From Entrophospora sp. SA101 (lineage: Eukaryota; Glomeromycota; Glomeromycetes; Entrophosporales; Entrophosporaceae), in assembly GCA_958430865.1 (NCBI GenBank), contig CAUDNR010001602.1, positions 12,914 to 76,913 of the forward strand: a stretch of 64,000 nt of DNA. The letters are read 5' to 3'. The position numbers and the translations under genes were made by a program. Position 1 is the stretch's first letter. The number at the start of each line of letters is the position of its first letter. Shown in pieces: positions 22,077 through 32,630 of the stretch. The notes beneath the pieces were generated by a model. The model had not been told where the DNA came from and did no database searches. It was given only the letters and a program-made list of their open reading frames with translations.

Positions 22077-22880
22077 ATGAGTTCAATGCGGTAACTTTAA
22101 ATCTAAAATTAAAATTGAATTTGTATGGCGACGATGATTGGATGGTGGTTATTATTATTAATTGTAGCTGGAATCATATAACATACAATAATGCTATATC
22201 ATAATAGTTAAATCATAATCTAGTTCAGTGAAAGTACTCTGAAGTAAATACTAGTGGATGGTAAAGGAATTGTCAACAATTTATTAATACGGTTTTTATA
22301 CTAATTAACTTTGTTTCCAAATAAAAAAAGAGAATCAACTCTATAATATACAATCATGGGTAATTAAATTTATAAATGTAATTATTTATCTAATAGAAAA
22401 TCGATATAATAATAGTTTAGATTGATAAAGATCATGGTCTCCACTCCAATTTTGGTAAGGAATGGACCTTCGCTACCATGGTATGTATGTATTTAGAACA
22501 TGACCCTTCCAGCATCTCTATTTCATAACACACACTCTCCAAAACCAGGCTACAAGTTTTATTTTTTTTTTTTGTGAAGTTATATTTTTTTTTGTGTAGT
22601 TAACAAATTTAGGATGTCTGAAATTCTTGGGTCGAATGTAAACCGAAACGAACCGTTTGGAGCTTTAACTACAATTGTTGACCTTTACCAAGGTTTATTA
22701 GCGGTTGATTTTATTTTAAATAATTCTATTAAAGTTTTATTTTATTGTAATTTTCAATTGAAAATTTCCACATCCGATAATTAGTGATTAATTTGTTCTA
22801 TAATTCCTATGCTAAAAGAACTTGAAGAAATAACCGTTTTTTCAAATAAATAATATCATTATTAGATCTTTTTTATCTAA
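22077..22880. other. Intergenic DNA, 3' flank of the BTB-TLDc gene
   Basis: The short plus-strand frame 22010-22204 (LGIGRTYFENIRSHLINVGI) continues from the 443-bp unit and looks like part of the same decayed gene. Nothing else is recognised. Confidence 0.4.
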
Positions 22881-24593
22881 TTATTGAGCTAAATTTTTTA
22901 GATATTCAATGCATTTTTTGACTCCTTCGCTAGAATGGATTAACCTGTACACCTCAAATTCCTCTATTAAACGAAATGTGTTATTATTTTGAAGATTCAA
23001 ATTCAATTTATAAGAACTATGACTATAATAACAATAAGATTTGTTATTAATACAGTTAAATAGTGCCAAGTCTATAAAACTCATGGGGATTTCTTTAAAT
23101 TTTATATTATCTGCAGTAATATCAACATTTTGTTTGCTATGCCATATTGCATGTTCAGGATTCTTGGCTATACTTATTATTGGATTATTTATTTTATTTT
23201 CATCAATTTTAAAAATAAAACTTTTATCAGTTTTAATAAAATAAGCAACATTTGGAGGCTGTTCTTTTATATTCCAACAAGTAGGATTATAGCCACCAAC
23301 TAATTCACCGGTTCCTTTTATCTTCATTATAACCACAGTTTGTCCAATATTATAGCATTTATTTTCAAAGACAGATCTAGAAAATCCATGTCGAGATCCA
23401 CAAAGAATTAATTTAAAATCATGAAAAGCATTATTTTTGTTATAAATTCCACTAATCCATCCAGAAATTAAACATTTTATATCTGAATTTAATAATTTTC
23501 CAATCCCTGTTCTTGGACCTTTTTGAATTATAAATCTGGGTTGATAATTATCAGTAATATGATATTGAAGAAGTTCTTCATATATTTCTTTGACAAATAT
23601 TTTTTTATAAGGTTTGATTTTTAGATAAAAATCATTTGATGAAATTTGATTAAATCGTATTAATGGAAGAATATCTTCTATAATGCTTTTCAACTTGATG
23701 AAATCATCTTTATTCCATGTGGATATACTTTTTCCCAATTCTTCTTCATCTTGACCTATTCCCCATCGTATAACTAAATCCCAAATATCAATTTCTTTAA
23801 ATTCTAAATTATCATTTTCCAATATAGTCATAAGCATAGGTTTTTCAATCTCTTTAAAATCATTAGATCTTAAAAATGATTCTGGATTTTCATTAATTAA
23901 TTTGTTGCAATAGTCTTGAAGTAAATTGAACAATTGATGATGTGATGAAATTTTGTGAATGCGAACTAAGTTTCGCTTGATTGACTCTTTTTTTTTGAAA
24001 ATCAAGTGATTTTGTAAATCCTCGATTAATTCATGAATATTTAATTCATCACATGCTTCAAGAAGTTCAACAACTTCAATTGTATTTAAACTATCTGTAT
24101 TAATGATTCCATTGTAAATATACCTTTTAAAAATAAAAACAAAAAAATATTATTTTTTTAGATTTTTAAGTTACTATGATTGATTAAATAACAAGTTAAA
24201 CAATTCTTACGTTAAAATAACTTCAAATACTTTTGGAGAAATATTTTTTTTTTCGAATAAAATAACACCATCTTTAGATTTTTTTGTCCAACTATTAAAA
24301 AAGGCTGCATTAAAATAAGAGGATCTTGCTTTTAAAATGGTGGAATGGGCTTTAAAAGTTTTAACATGTTGACCCTCTCCGATTTTAATTTCAACATCAT
24401 AATAGTGTGCTTCATTCAACAATGTTGTTAAATCATTTAAAAGTTTATTAATATACTTTAACGGTAAAGCATTCTTGTCGAAAGTAATAAGGTTGTTAAA
24501 TAATAAATTTATATTATCTAAGGATGACATTTTTGATGATTTTGTTAAATAAACAAATTCTTTTCCTTTATGACTTGCATTTTTGTGTTCCAA
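22881..24593 (-). CDS. BTB-BACK-TLDc protein, 2 exons (copy 1)
   Basis: Proposed CDS: complement(22881..24123, 24211..24593), 541 aa. The intron is 87 bp, with a GTAAGA donor and an AAAAG acceptor. It joins ...FEVIL to TYIYNGIINTDS, restoring the typical BTB helix pair. The BTB/POZ domain is at about 63-165 (YYDVEIKIG, FKAHSTILKARSSYFNAAF), with a BACK-like linker at about 175-310. The TLDc domain is at about 335-541 (CLISGWISG, FKLILCGSRHGFS, VVIMKIKGTGELVGGYNP). BTB proteins often bring substrates to CUL3 ubiquitin ligases, and TLDc domains are linked to oxidative-stress tolerance and V-ATPase regulation. Neither role is shown for this protein. This architecture is massively expanded in Rhizophagus. 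An alternative start is Met22. Confidence 0.9.
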
Positions 24594-24914
24594 ATAAAAT
24601 TTATAAACTGTCAGTTTAAAATTTGACTATTTTTCAAACCCTCATTTCAACAAACATCGTTTCAGTGAAATTTTTTTTTCAACAAAACAAATTTTATATT
24701 TAAATCACATTACAACCATAATTGAAAAAGTTGTCTTTTTATCCATAAGAAAATCATAGTAATGGTTAGGGATGGGAAAATGCAAGGATTTTTAAAATTT
24801 CATGCGCAACTTTTTTTTTTTCGAAAAATTTATGTATTTATTTATTAAAATATAATAAAAATTAATTAAACGTTAGAAATCTTTTTTTAAATAATTATTT
24901 CTATATTCAAAAAA
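24594..24914. other. Intergenic region between divergent genes
   Basis: 321 bp separating the BTB-TLDc gene (minus) from the Cys-rich ORF (plus), with several T-runs. It may act as a shared promoter region. Confidence 0.4.
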
Positions 24915-25163
24915 ATGCATGGTGCTTATACCTGCTCCTATCTACATAATTCTGGTGCCATTTGCGGAAAATCTTGTATGAAGCCTGCAGGATGTCATTT
25001 ACACTATAAAGCCAAAAAACGTTTTCCATGCTCCGAGTGCAGTAAGCCTACTGTCTCTGTTTCTGGCCGTTACCCTTTACATATCCGAGGGTTTTATGTT
25101 GCTCAATACTATCATGGATTACACACTAATACATATATTTTGTTTATCTGGAACTTGCTCTGA
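24915..25163 (+). CDS. Small Cys/His-rich protein, possible zinc-binding
   Basis: 82 codons starting MHGAYTCSYLHNSG. Cys and His are concentrated in the first half: C7, H11, C17, C21, C27, H28, H30, C39 and C42, including CGKSC, CHLHY and CSEC. The spacing suggests one or two structural zinc sites. I believe similar short proteins with a C...CG..C..P.GC.xH and RGFYVxQYY pattern recur in Rhizophagus genomes, but I cannot confirm that here. It has no signal peptide. The last 15 residues are hydrophobic and run into the downstream 90-bp repeat, so the true 3' end may lie elsewhere or be spliced. Confidence 0.45.
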   Translation: MHGAYTCSYLHNSGAICGKSCMKPAGCHLHYKAKKRFPCSECSKPTVSVSGRYPLHIRGFYVAQYYHGLHTNTYILFIWNLL

Positions 25164-25362
25164 GCCGTTTTTATCCAAGGACAATTTTTTCAGGGAAATG
25201 CTTTAGAGATGGTTTCTGATATGCGGAAAAAGAATTTTTCGGTTAGATTTTGGTTAGATTTAGGTGCATATCAGGAACTTGATCTGAGCCATTTTTATCC
25301 AAGGACAATTTTTTTCTGGAAATGCTTTAGAGCCTGTTTCTGATATGCGGAAATAGATATCA
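25142..25362. repeat. Two direct imperfect repeats of about 95 bp
   Basis: 25142-25240 and 25265-25362 share GAACTTG.TCTGAGCC, TTTTTATCCAAGGACAATTT, GGAAATGCTTTAGAG and GTTTCTGATATGCGGAAA. Both are followed by TTTTCGGTTAGATTT words. The pattern fits a tandemly expanded non-coding element. Confidence 0.7.
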
Positions 25363-25427
25363 GTTGGAATTTTCGGTTAGATTTCGGTTAGATTTTATAA
25401 TTGTTATGCTATTTGGCTTTCTAGCCA

Positions 25428-25484
25428 GGCTATGCTTCGTTCATAGATATTCATTACATTCATATCTATTCACTTCGCATAGCC
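25428..25484. repeat. 57-bp hairpin-forming inverted repeat
   Basis: GGCTATGC at 25428-25435 pairs with GCATAGCC at 25477-25484, and inside it ATAGATAT pairs with ATATCTAT. It may be a small foldback element. Also at 58755-58811. Confidence 0.55.
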
Positions 25485-26093
25485 CTTTTAATGGAAAGCT
25501 GTGAGTATAAAATTTTGTTAGATTTTTTTGATTAGATTTTTAGATTGCATAGCTTTTTAAGCTTTGGAGGCAATAAAAACGGCTAAAAGTTAGTTAGATA
25601 ATTAAGAAATCTATAGCCTCTACAGGCGTTTTCTGATATGTAAATAAAAATCGAACCAAAATGAGTCAAAAAATGTGGCCTAAAAACTAAAATTCGCCAC
25701 TTCCAAGTGTGGTCAAAAATCCGGAATAAAAAACTGTTAGCTCTTTGGCCTTCCAGGCGGGACAGACACACTAATGCCATCTTAGGCGGATTTGTCTCAA
25801 ATCCCCCACAATGGCATTGTGTGCATCAAAGAAAATGCATCTGAAATCATATGTGGATCTTGAAAAATAATTAATGAAACTTTACATATCTTATTGATCT
25901 TGATTGCATAAATAAATTATTTGTTAAGAAAGAAGAATTTGAATGTATAAATATTGTGAAATGGGATCATGGAAAAAGATAGATTAAACATATATGAATT
26001 AGGACAATCAATTTCTTATCCAGCAGATGATTTATCTGAAAAAAGGAAGGATCGCCCTTGGATTTCCATAGTTTCATATTAATATTAATATTA
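25485..26093. other. Intergenic DNA, nothing recognised
   Basis: No gene supported. A short TTAATA microsatellite lies near 26073-26100. Confidence 0.4.
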
Positions 26094-26212
26094 ATATTAT
26101 TTTTATATAGGAGTAGTTCTATATGCCATTTAATAAAGATAGCAGATGGGAGATTTTAATAATAATAATAATCACATTACTAAATTTTGATCCCTGAAAT
26201 TCTTGGTAACAC

Positions 26213-26246
26213 CAATGTTCACTTTGGTTTTGTTGCAGCATGTCCC
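26213..26246 (+). mobile_element. Solitary terminal repeat of the TIR element
   Basis: CAATGTTCACTTTGGTTTTG followed by TTGCAGCATGTCCC matches the TIR of the element at 16532-17315, with a 4-bp deletion. It abuts the truncated kinase fragment that starts at 26245. No partner TIR is seen nearby. Confidence 0.6.
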
Positions 26247-26766
26247 AAATATAAACTTTGACTTGTTTTAATAAATGTGGAGATTTTTTTGAGTGAGTGA
26301 CGTGAAACAATCTTTTCATACAACATTTTTTTCAAGTTTTTTTCTCTAACAGGATTAATATATAAATTGAAAACGAAAATTGCATTATTTAAAGAACAAC
26401 CAAACACTAGTGATTGATTATCGTGATTCAACAATAAAAGAAATTCTTTGAAGATTTAAAAGTGATGAACAAAATTAAACCTGTCTTGTGTGCTGTGTAA
26501 AGGTCATTCTAAGTACCAATATTGATCAACCAATGTTTTTCAAACTCAGACACCAAAGACAGCTCAAGAACATTATTAATATTGTTGCGTATTATTATTA
26601 GGCGTAGTTCTGTAGTTAATTTCAAAATCAAGAATTCGAAAAAAAAACATCAATTTAACACTACTCATATTTATGTAAAGACAACTTGATTTTTTACATT
26701 TTATGATATGTAATAATAAAAGAATAGTTTTAATTTGTAAAAAAGAAGAGGCATTTTTATTTTGAA
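26245..26766 (-). pseudogene. Inverted 5' fragment of a kinase gene (promoter plus first codons)
   Basis: The reverse complement matches the kinase 5' flank and first codons at about 12895-13430. The ATG is at 26326-26324 (LYEKIVSRHS versus LYEKIVVTRHS), followed by about 80 bp of leader coding DNA (HIYYKTS-like, frame disturbed), then an abrupt end at 26245 next to the solitary TIR. No kinase domain remains. Copies are at 35643-36164 (same orientation in the window) and 59572-60093. Confidence 0.75.
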
Positions 26767-27084
26767 AGAAAATATACGAAAAAAAAAAATAAGCGGCATG
26801 TTAATGATTGAACATGTCACCGTCCTATTTGAGTGGAGGAGCACGTATAATTAACGGTGATAATACGGGTTATATTAGGTGATTTATACCAGCGAATGGT
26901 TTGGTTTTGTGATTATGGGAATTGGGTTCAAGTCGAAACTTGTTAAATTTCTTTTATTAAAAGAAATATTTATCGAAAAGGTTATTATTGTCGAAAATAC
27001 ATGAAATCCGATTGTTTATAAATTAATGATGAACCAATCATAAATTTTGCACTTTTAAAAAAAAAATAAAAAAAAATATAAAAT
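26767..27084 (+). promoter_or_regulatory. TFB1 upstream region
   Basis: 318 bp between the kinase fragment and the TFB1 ATG, ending in an A-rich leader just before ATG 27085. The inverted third copy keeps only 26878 onward, about 207 bp of it. No definite TATA box was assigned. Confidence 0.45.
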
Positions 27085-29652
27085 ATGAATGAACAAGTTT
27101 CCTTGAGAGCAGTAGCCAATTACTTAGAAAGAGATGGTGTTTTTACAATGACAACAAAAAGGGTTCTTTGGACTCCAAGTAACGAGTCAAATCCGGTAGT
27201 AGACTTTTTCATATCTACAATACAAAGTAACTTAATCAACATGGTTTTTTTCTTTTTGCATGAATATGGGAAAAATCAATAACTAATTAAAATTGTCTTA
27301 TTCTACCTCTAGAAATATCGTTTGTTAAAGAAGATTCAGCTGAACCAAAATTTAAGATTATAGTAAATCAAAATAATAATAATAATAATAATAATAATAG
27401 TAACAATAATTCATCTGATTCACAACATTTTATATTTACACTAAAACCGCCAGCAGGTTGGGATGAATTAAAAAAAATAAAAGAAGAATTAACAGAAAGT
27501 ATACAACGTGAACGATCAGGTGTTGTTGTGACATCTTCTACAGCCTCAAGACCTTCACCGGTCTATCAACGCTCAGCTGCCCCATCACCAGTTTCTGGTT
27601 CATCATCTCCTGCTACACGAAACACAGGTAGAATCATCACCACGCCTCCATCATCATCATCACCATCATCATCATCATCGATATCGATTAGAAAACCACA
27701 ACTTACCAGTAAAGATATTGAATTACGAAAACAATTACTGCTTAGAGATAACGCTTTAGCTGATCAGCATAAAACTCTTGTAGTAGAACAAAAATGTATC
27801 AATGAAGAGGAATTCTGGGAGTTGAGAAAAGTATGGTTTTATTTCCATACTATGAATTTGCGTATGTCACATTAAATATAGAAAAAAAAATTTAAAAATA
27901 AAAAAAATGTTTTTTAGCAAAAATTTTTTTATTAACTTGAAAAAAAAATCAAATATGTGATTGGTTGATATGGTTCAGGATCTATTACGTGATCAAGATT
28001 CACGTATGAACCAACAAAGAGGTCGTTCCTCTACAATGCCTCACTTACGACCTGTGACTGAAGATGGCGGTGAGGCTAAAATTAATATAACTCCTCAACT
28101 TATCCGTGAGATATTTGATGAGTATCCACGTGTAGAAGCTGCTTATAAACTTTATGTTCCTGAAAAGGTAGTTAATCTATAATTATTGTACTGGTTTTTT
28201 TTTTTTTTTTTGTATAAAATTATATATATCTAACTATAATTGTTATTATTGCTGGTATTATATTGAAATTAAAAATAATAGCTATCAGAACAAGAATTTT
28301 GGAAACGATATGTACAATCAAAATTCAATGATCGTAATAAAGCAGTCACATCAAATGGTTCACAAAGAGATGAAATATTTGACAAATGTTGGATTGAAAC
28401 TGAAAAAGGTTAACTGATTATAATAGAAAAGAGAAAAAAAATTTTCAATTGTCTTTTTTTTTTTTTTTGATAGTAAATTTCAAAATATATATGATTAATT
28501 TGTCTTTTGATTATTTTTCAATAATTAATGATAGATCTTAATCAAGAGTCTGAACATGTAAGAAAAAAATTAAAAATAAGCATGTTAAGAGATTTAAGCG
28601 CAACCCAAGAAGACCATATAGATGTTAGTTAATATTTTAATGTTTGGTAATTTGATCTATTACAAGTTATATATTATTAAAATATTATATGACATCATAT
28701 ATTCTTTGATAATAATAATTAGCTGGAACCGATGCCAGATATTACTATGAGACCAAGTCAAAGTAAGGTTTTATCATTGTTAAGACGAAACAATAGACAT
28801 TCAGAAAGAATACTAGAAGCACCAGCAAGGTAATATGATATACATTTGTCGAGAAAAGAAAATAAGAAATGAATGAATGGATATGAAAAAATATGGAATG
28901 AATAGAATAATATATATATATATATATATATAATAATAGCAATAATATTTCACAAATAAATATTTAAAAAAATTCTTCTTTAATAGGGAAAAAGAGAAAA
29001 AAGAGAAAAATTATATGGAGAAAAAGGTATTTTAATCATGCAAATTTATTTATTTATAAAAGAAAACCAAAATTGTTTGTTTTTATATATTCATTTATGG
29101 TATATTTGGATAGAAAGAGGATTATATAAACGAGTTACTATTAGAAGATTTGTGCGATGAACAATCTAATCAACAAATATTACTTGATATTAGAGATCAA
29201 CGTGAATATTTTGCAAACCAATTAACCGAAACTAGTCAAGCGATTGATTTATTAAATTCTACTCGTGTATGTATATGTCCCTAATAATATATGATTTTAT
29301 TATTTTTATTGTTTCTACATTAAATAAAATAAAATTTTTTCTTCTAGAATTTAAATGAATTAATTGAAACTCTCAAAAATGATGTTACAGGATGGAATTT
29401 GGATATGTTGAAAGACGTACAAAATAATGTTAGTATATATAATCCAATTAATTACTAATTATATGGCATACGATAGCAGTAATAGTGATTTTTAAAAATG
29501 AATATTTGTTTGTTTTTTAATCATAAAAATAATTATTCACTAAATTAGGAATCTCTTGGAAACGCATGCAAAGATTTTTATATTAAATCTTTTGAAATAA
29601 TAAAGCAAAAACAACAACGTAATCGAGAAGCCAATCATAAAATAGGCAAGTT

Positions 29653-29697
<45 letters not shown>

Positions 29698-30346
29698 TCT
29701 AATCCTTTAATCCTAATCACAATTCCAATATCATCAGATGATCTGCCGTCAAAGTTTGAAAAAGAGGTCAAATTAATACAATTAATGGGGAATGAATTCC
29801 TAAGACATTTCTGGGCAAGTTATGGTTCTAATGTTAAAGAAAAAATGGAAAAGAATAAAAGAATGGTGGAACAGTTAAAAACTACATTGACGAAAATACG
29901 TAAACTACTAGAAATTCAACTAGATGATGATGAGTTGCAAAAATTTCAGCAATCCCAAACCAAATTAAATGTTAATGGTGCCAATAGCGTTAGTAATGGT
30001 GGTGGTGGTGGTTCATTAAAGCTTCAAAAAAAAGTGATTAATAACCTTAATAATCTTAATCTTAATCTTAATAGCAGTGGTGGTGGTGGTGTTGGTAGTG
30101 GTGGTAGTAGTAGTAGCAATATTAATGGAAAAAAACAATCAATGGAAATTTCACAAAATCTAAAACAGGTATTTATTTTATTCTTCATTCTTAAAATAAT
30201 AATAAATGTATTTATTTATTGTCGGCACTTTATTCCGTTATTAGATTCTTAGACCATTAATTAAATCAATTGAAAAAGCTTTAACATTACATCGTGAATT
30301 TAATAAAAGAAAAGTTGAGATCAAATCAAATCAATCTAAAAAATAA
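27085..30346 (+). CDS. TFB1: TFIIH core subunit TFB1 / p62 (GTF2H1), 12 exons (copy 1)
   Basis: Proposed CDS: join(27085..27226, 27313..27830, 27979..28167, 28282..28408, 28535..28623, 28723..28829, 28987..29026, 29114..29266, 29348..29428, 29549..29645, 29738..30168, 30245..30346), 691 aa, all phases consistent. TFB1/p62 is a structural subunit of TFIIH, used in RNA polymerase II promoter opening and nucleotide-excision repair. It has an N-terminal PH-like domain (GVFTMTTKRVLW; KFKIIV; FIFTLKPP) interrupted by a poly-Asn run, then a Ser/Pro-rich linker. The first BSD domain (EEEFWELRK, ending at residue 220) and the second (LIREIFDEYPRVEAAY, LSEQEFWKRYVQSKF, about 261-300) follow. The C-terminal helical part (NEFLRHFWASY; ILRPLIKSIEKALTLHREF) contains a Gly/Ser/Asn-rich insert in exon 11. 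Intron 10 (29646-29737) appears to be a GC-AG intron and contains a (TAA)n run. Exon 7 is 40 bp. Confidence 0.92.
29655..29697. repeat. (TAA)n microsatellite inside TFB1 intron 10
   Basis: About fourteen TAA/AAT units directly after the GC donor. Also at 62982-63024. Confidence 0.9.
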
Positions 30347-32630
30347 CTGACAAATTAAATAAAAAATAATAAATTTACTAATTAATTATATATATCATTT
30401 GTATTTTTCTCTGATCGAAAAATTTCTGTCACATCTAAATACGTGGAAAAATAACTCACTTGTATCTTTGAATCCTATAATTTCGTTTTTTTTAAAAAAA
30501 AAACCCCCCTTTGGAATTATCATAAACTCGTTATTTAACAACCTTATTAATTCCAACAATAAGGATATTATGACTATTATGATATAAAAGACTAGAGTTG
30601 GGATGGCCAATATTTTAAAAGCAAAATGATTTATCCATTTTGCTTGCTTTATCTGATGATTGGACAAAAAAGACTGAAGACGGTTTGAAAAAGAAAATGT
30701 ATATTCAAATTTAATTCATTCAATCGAGGTGAATCACGAGACATTTTATATGCTCAAAAAAGAAGTTGCAATTTCTAAAAGTTATTTATTGCATAGAGGG
30801 AAAATGGTTTCAACAGAACTGGGTTTATTTTTCAAAGTACTAAAAATCCGATGATGGATGACTTTAGAAATATTTTCAATGTAGAACAAGAATGATTTTG
30901 ACGATTGAGAAACTTCTTCAATATCATAATATTAATATCGAGTGATCCAAGAACAAATAGTTCTCCTTGTGCTCAAGTGATATATTTTGAGGATAAATGA
31001 ATGTCATAGTAATATGGTTATAAAAAAAAATTGGTTGGTGGTTATAATCCCATTTCCTCCAAGGACGAATAAAAAAAATTATTTTTTTAAAAATTTACAT
31101 AATATTTTGAATTGATTTACATCAAGCAATATACCATATGTTAATTTCAATTGCTTTTTATGTTTAACAGCACGATATTATTATTATGAAAATAATTCGA
31201 ATTTCGTTTTGGCAAAGGGTATATATTTTTTCCTTTCGCTAGTATATAAACATTTAATATTAAATTGTTTGTTTGTATTTGTGTTGTGTGCTAACTGTTA
31301 ACTGCTAGTACCCATAATAAATAAAATTTAAAATACAAAGAGGTTGGAATTTCTTTTACAAGTAAAAACCAATTGGGAACAAATTATATACAATGTACAC
31401 ATTAGATATTGTCAAAATATGAAGAAGAGGTTGAAGTGGTAATAGTTACAATTACTTACATTCTCATGATTAGTGTATAATATGTATGACCAAATTATTG
31501 TCTAAATTAATCAATTCGTTCGTTTACCGATTAATTTTAATTAACGGATACACACAAACACGGTTAGGAAGGTTGTGGAACTAGTACAAATTTGAAAGAA
31601 TATTACTGGTGTGTAACGTTTCTTCACTGAACTTTAGTGGTATCGGATTAACATAACAATGTCACGTTCCAAAAAAATGAATGAAAAATAAAAACAAGGG
31701 ATTTCCAAATCAGTATTTCAAGTAAATTTAAAATTGAGTCCAACACTATATTGCTATTTTTAACACAACAAGGATCGATCGGCGTTATATATGCCAAGGT
31801 TATACGAAAAACATCAAAAGATAAATAGAGAGATTATCAAAGAAAGAAAAATTTTTAATTGTTTTCTTAATAGCCCGCATAATACATGTCGATGTAATAT
31901 GCACATAAAAAGGGAATACAAGATTTCCTATTGAAATAATTTATATAAATTGGGTTTTTAATTTAACTTATTCGTCATTTATAATTTATCGTCATAATTA
32001 TTATTCTTAACAGGTAATTAATGGGAATTCTTATTTGAATTCAAATAAATTTCTCTCACTCTCTTTTCATTTTTTTCTTCTCGTTGAAAATTGTTGTTTG
32101 CCTTTTCTTTCTTCGAATGGTTGAATGCCATCAGAAGTAGAAAAAGAAAAGAAAAAACAATACAATAACAATTAAAAACGTCTTTTTTATTTCTTCAATT
32201 TTCATTTTTTCTCATTAATTAATTTTATATTAATTAACCAATTTTTTAGGTGCTTGAATCTCCGACTAACTATATCATCACCATCATATCATCATATCAG
32301 CATTTTAATTTGCATCATCATTATCATCAACATTTTAATACTAATCTGAATCAACATCAACATCAACGTTTCCAAAAATACATTTATATTTGATTAAAAC
32401 ATTCTTTAGATAGAATTTTTTCTCAAGAGAAAAAAAAGTTTCGAGAACTTGAAAAAATCCAAGTCGGAGATTCAATCATCTGATATAATACATTATAACT
32501 TACAAATTACATTCTTTTTTCCCTCTTCCTTACAAATAAAAAAAAACACATTCTTTCCCAAATTAACTAATAAATAATAATAATAATAATAATTGTATTT
32601 GTAATTATAAATATAGAATAATTTAAAAAA
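30347..32630. other. TFB1 3' flank and long STE3 upstream region
   Basis: No intact gene. A possible BTB-TLDc relic lies near 31038-31070, where the plus strand reads LVGGYNPISSKDE before a stop; it echoes the TLDc core GELVGGYNP. Pyrimidine-rich patches (32040-32130) and a CAT/ATC-rich stretch (32270-32390) precede STE3. Only bases up to 30673 have a counterpart in copy 2 inside this window. Confidence 0.5.
32254..32475. repeat. 14-bp perfect inverted repeat upstream of STE3
   Basis: TTGAATCTCCGACT (32254-32267) is the exact reverse complement of AGTCGGAGATTCAA (32462-32475). The arms are 194 bp apart and the right arm ends 155 bp before the STE3 ATG. If transcribed, it could fold into a leader hairpin; if not, it may be a paired protein-binding site. 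Confidence 0.6.

Noticed and set aside
25142..25362. CRISPR-like array
   Set aside because: Only two imperfect repeats, no regular spacers, and the genome is eukaryotic.
26213..26246. Complete transposon at 26.2 kb
   Set aside because: Only one TIR is present; no inverted partner was found within several kb.
26900..26990. tRNA-like B box (GGTTCAAGTCG near 26925)
   Set aside because: No acceptor stem or cloverleaf could be formed around it; it is only a partial B-box match.
29646..29660. Canonical GT donor (29650) for TFB1 intron 10
   Set aside because: It leaves phase 2, and every acceptor tried gives a stop or loses the conserved frame. GC at 29646 works without changes.
30395..30667. 90-codon minus-strand ORF after TFB1 and the opposite frame 30399-30587
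   Set aside because: Both read through homopolymer runs (A10, C6), have no motif and overlap each other on opposite strands.
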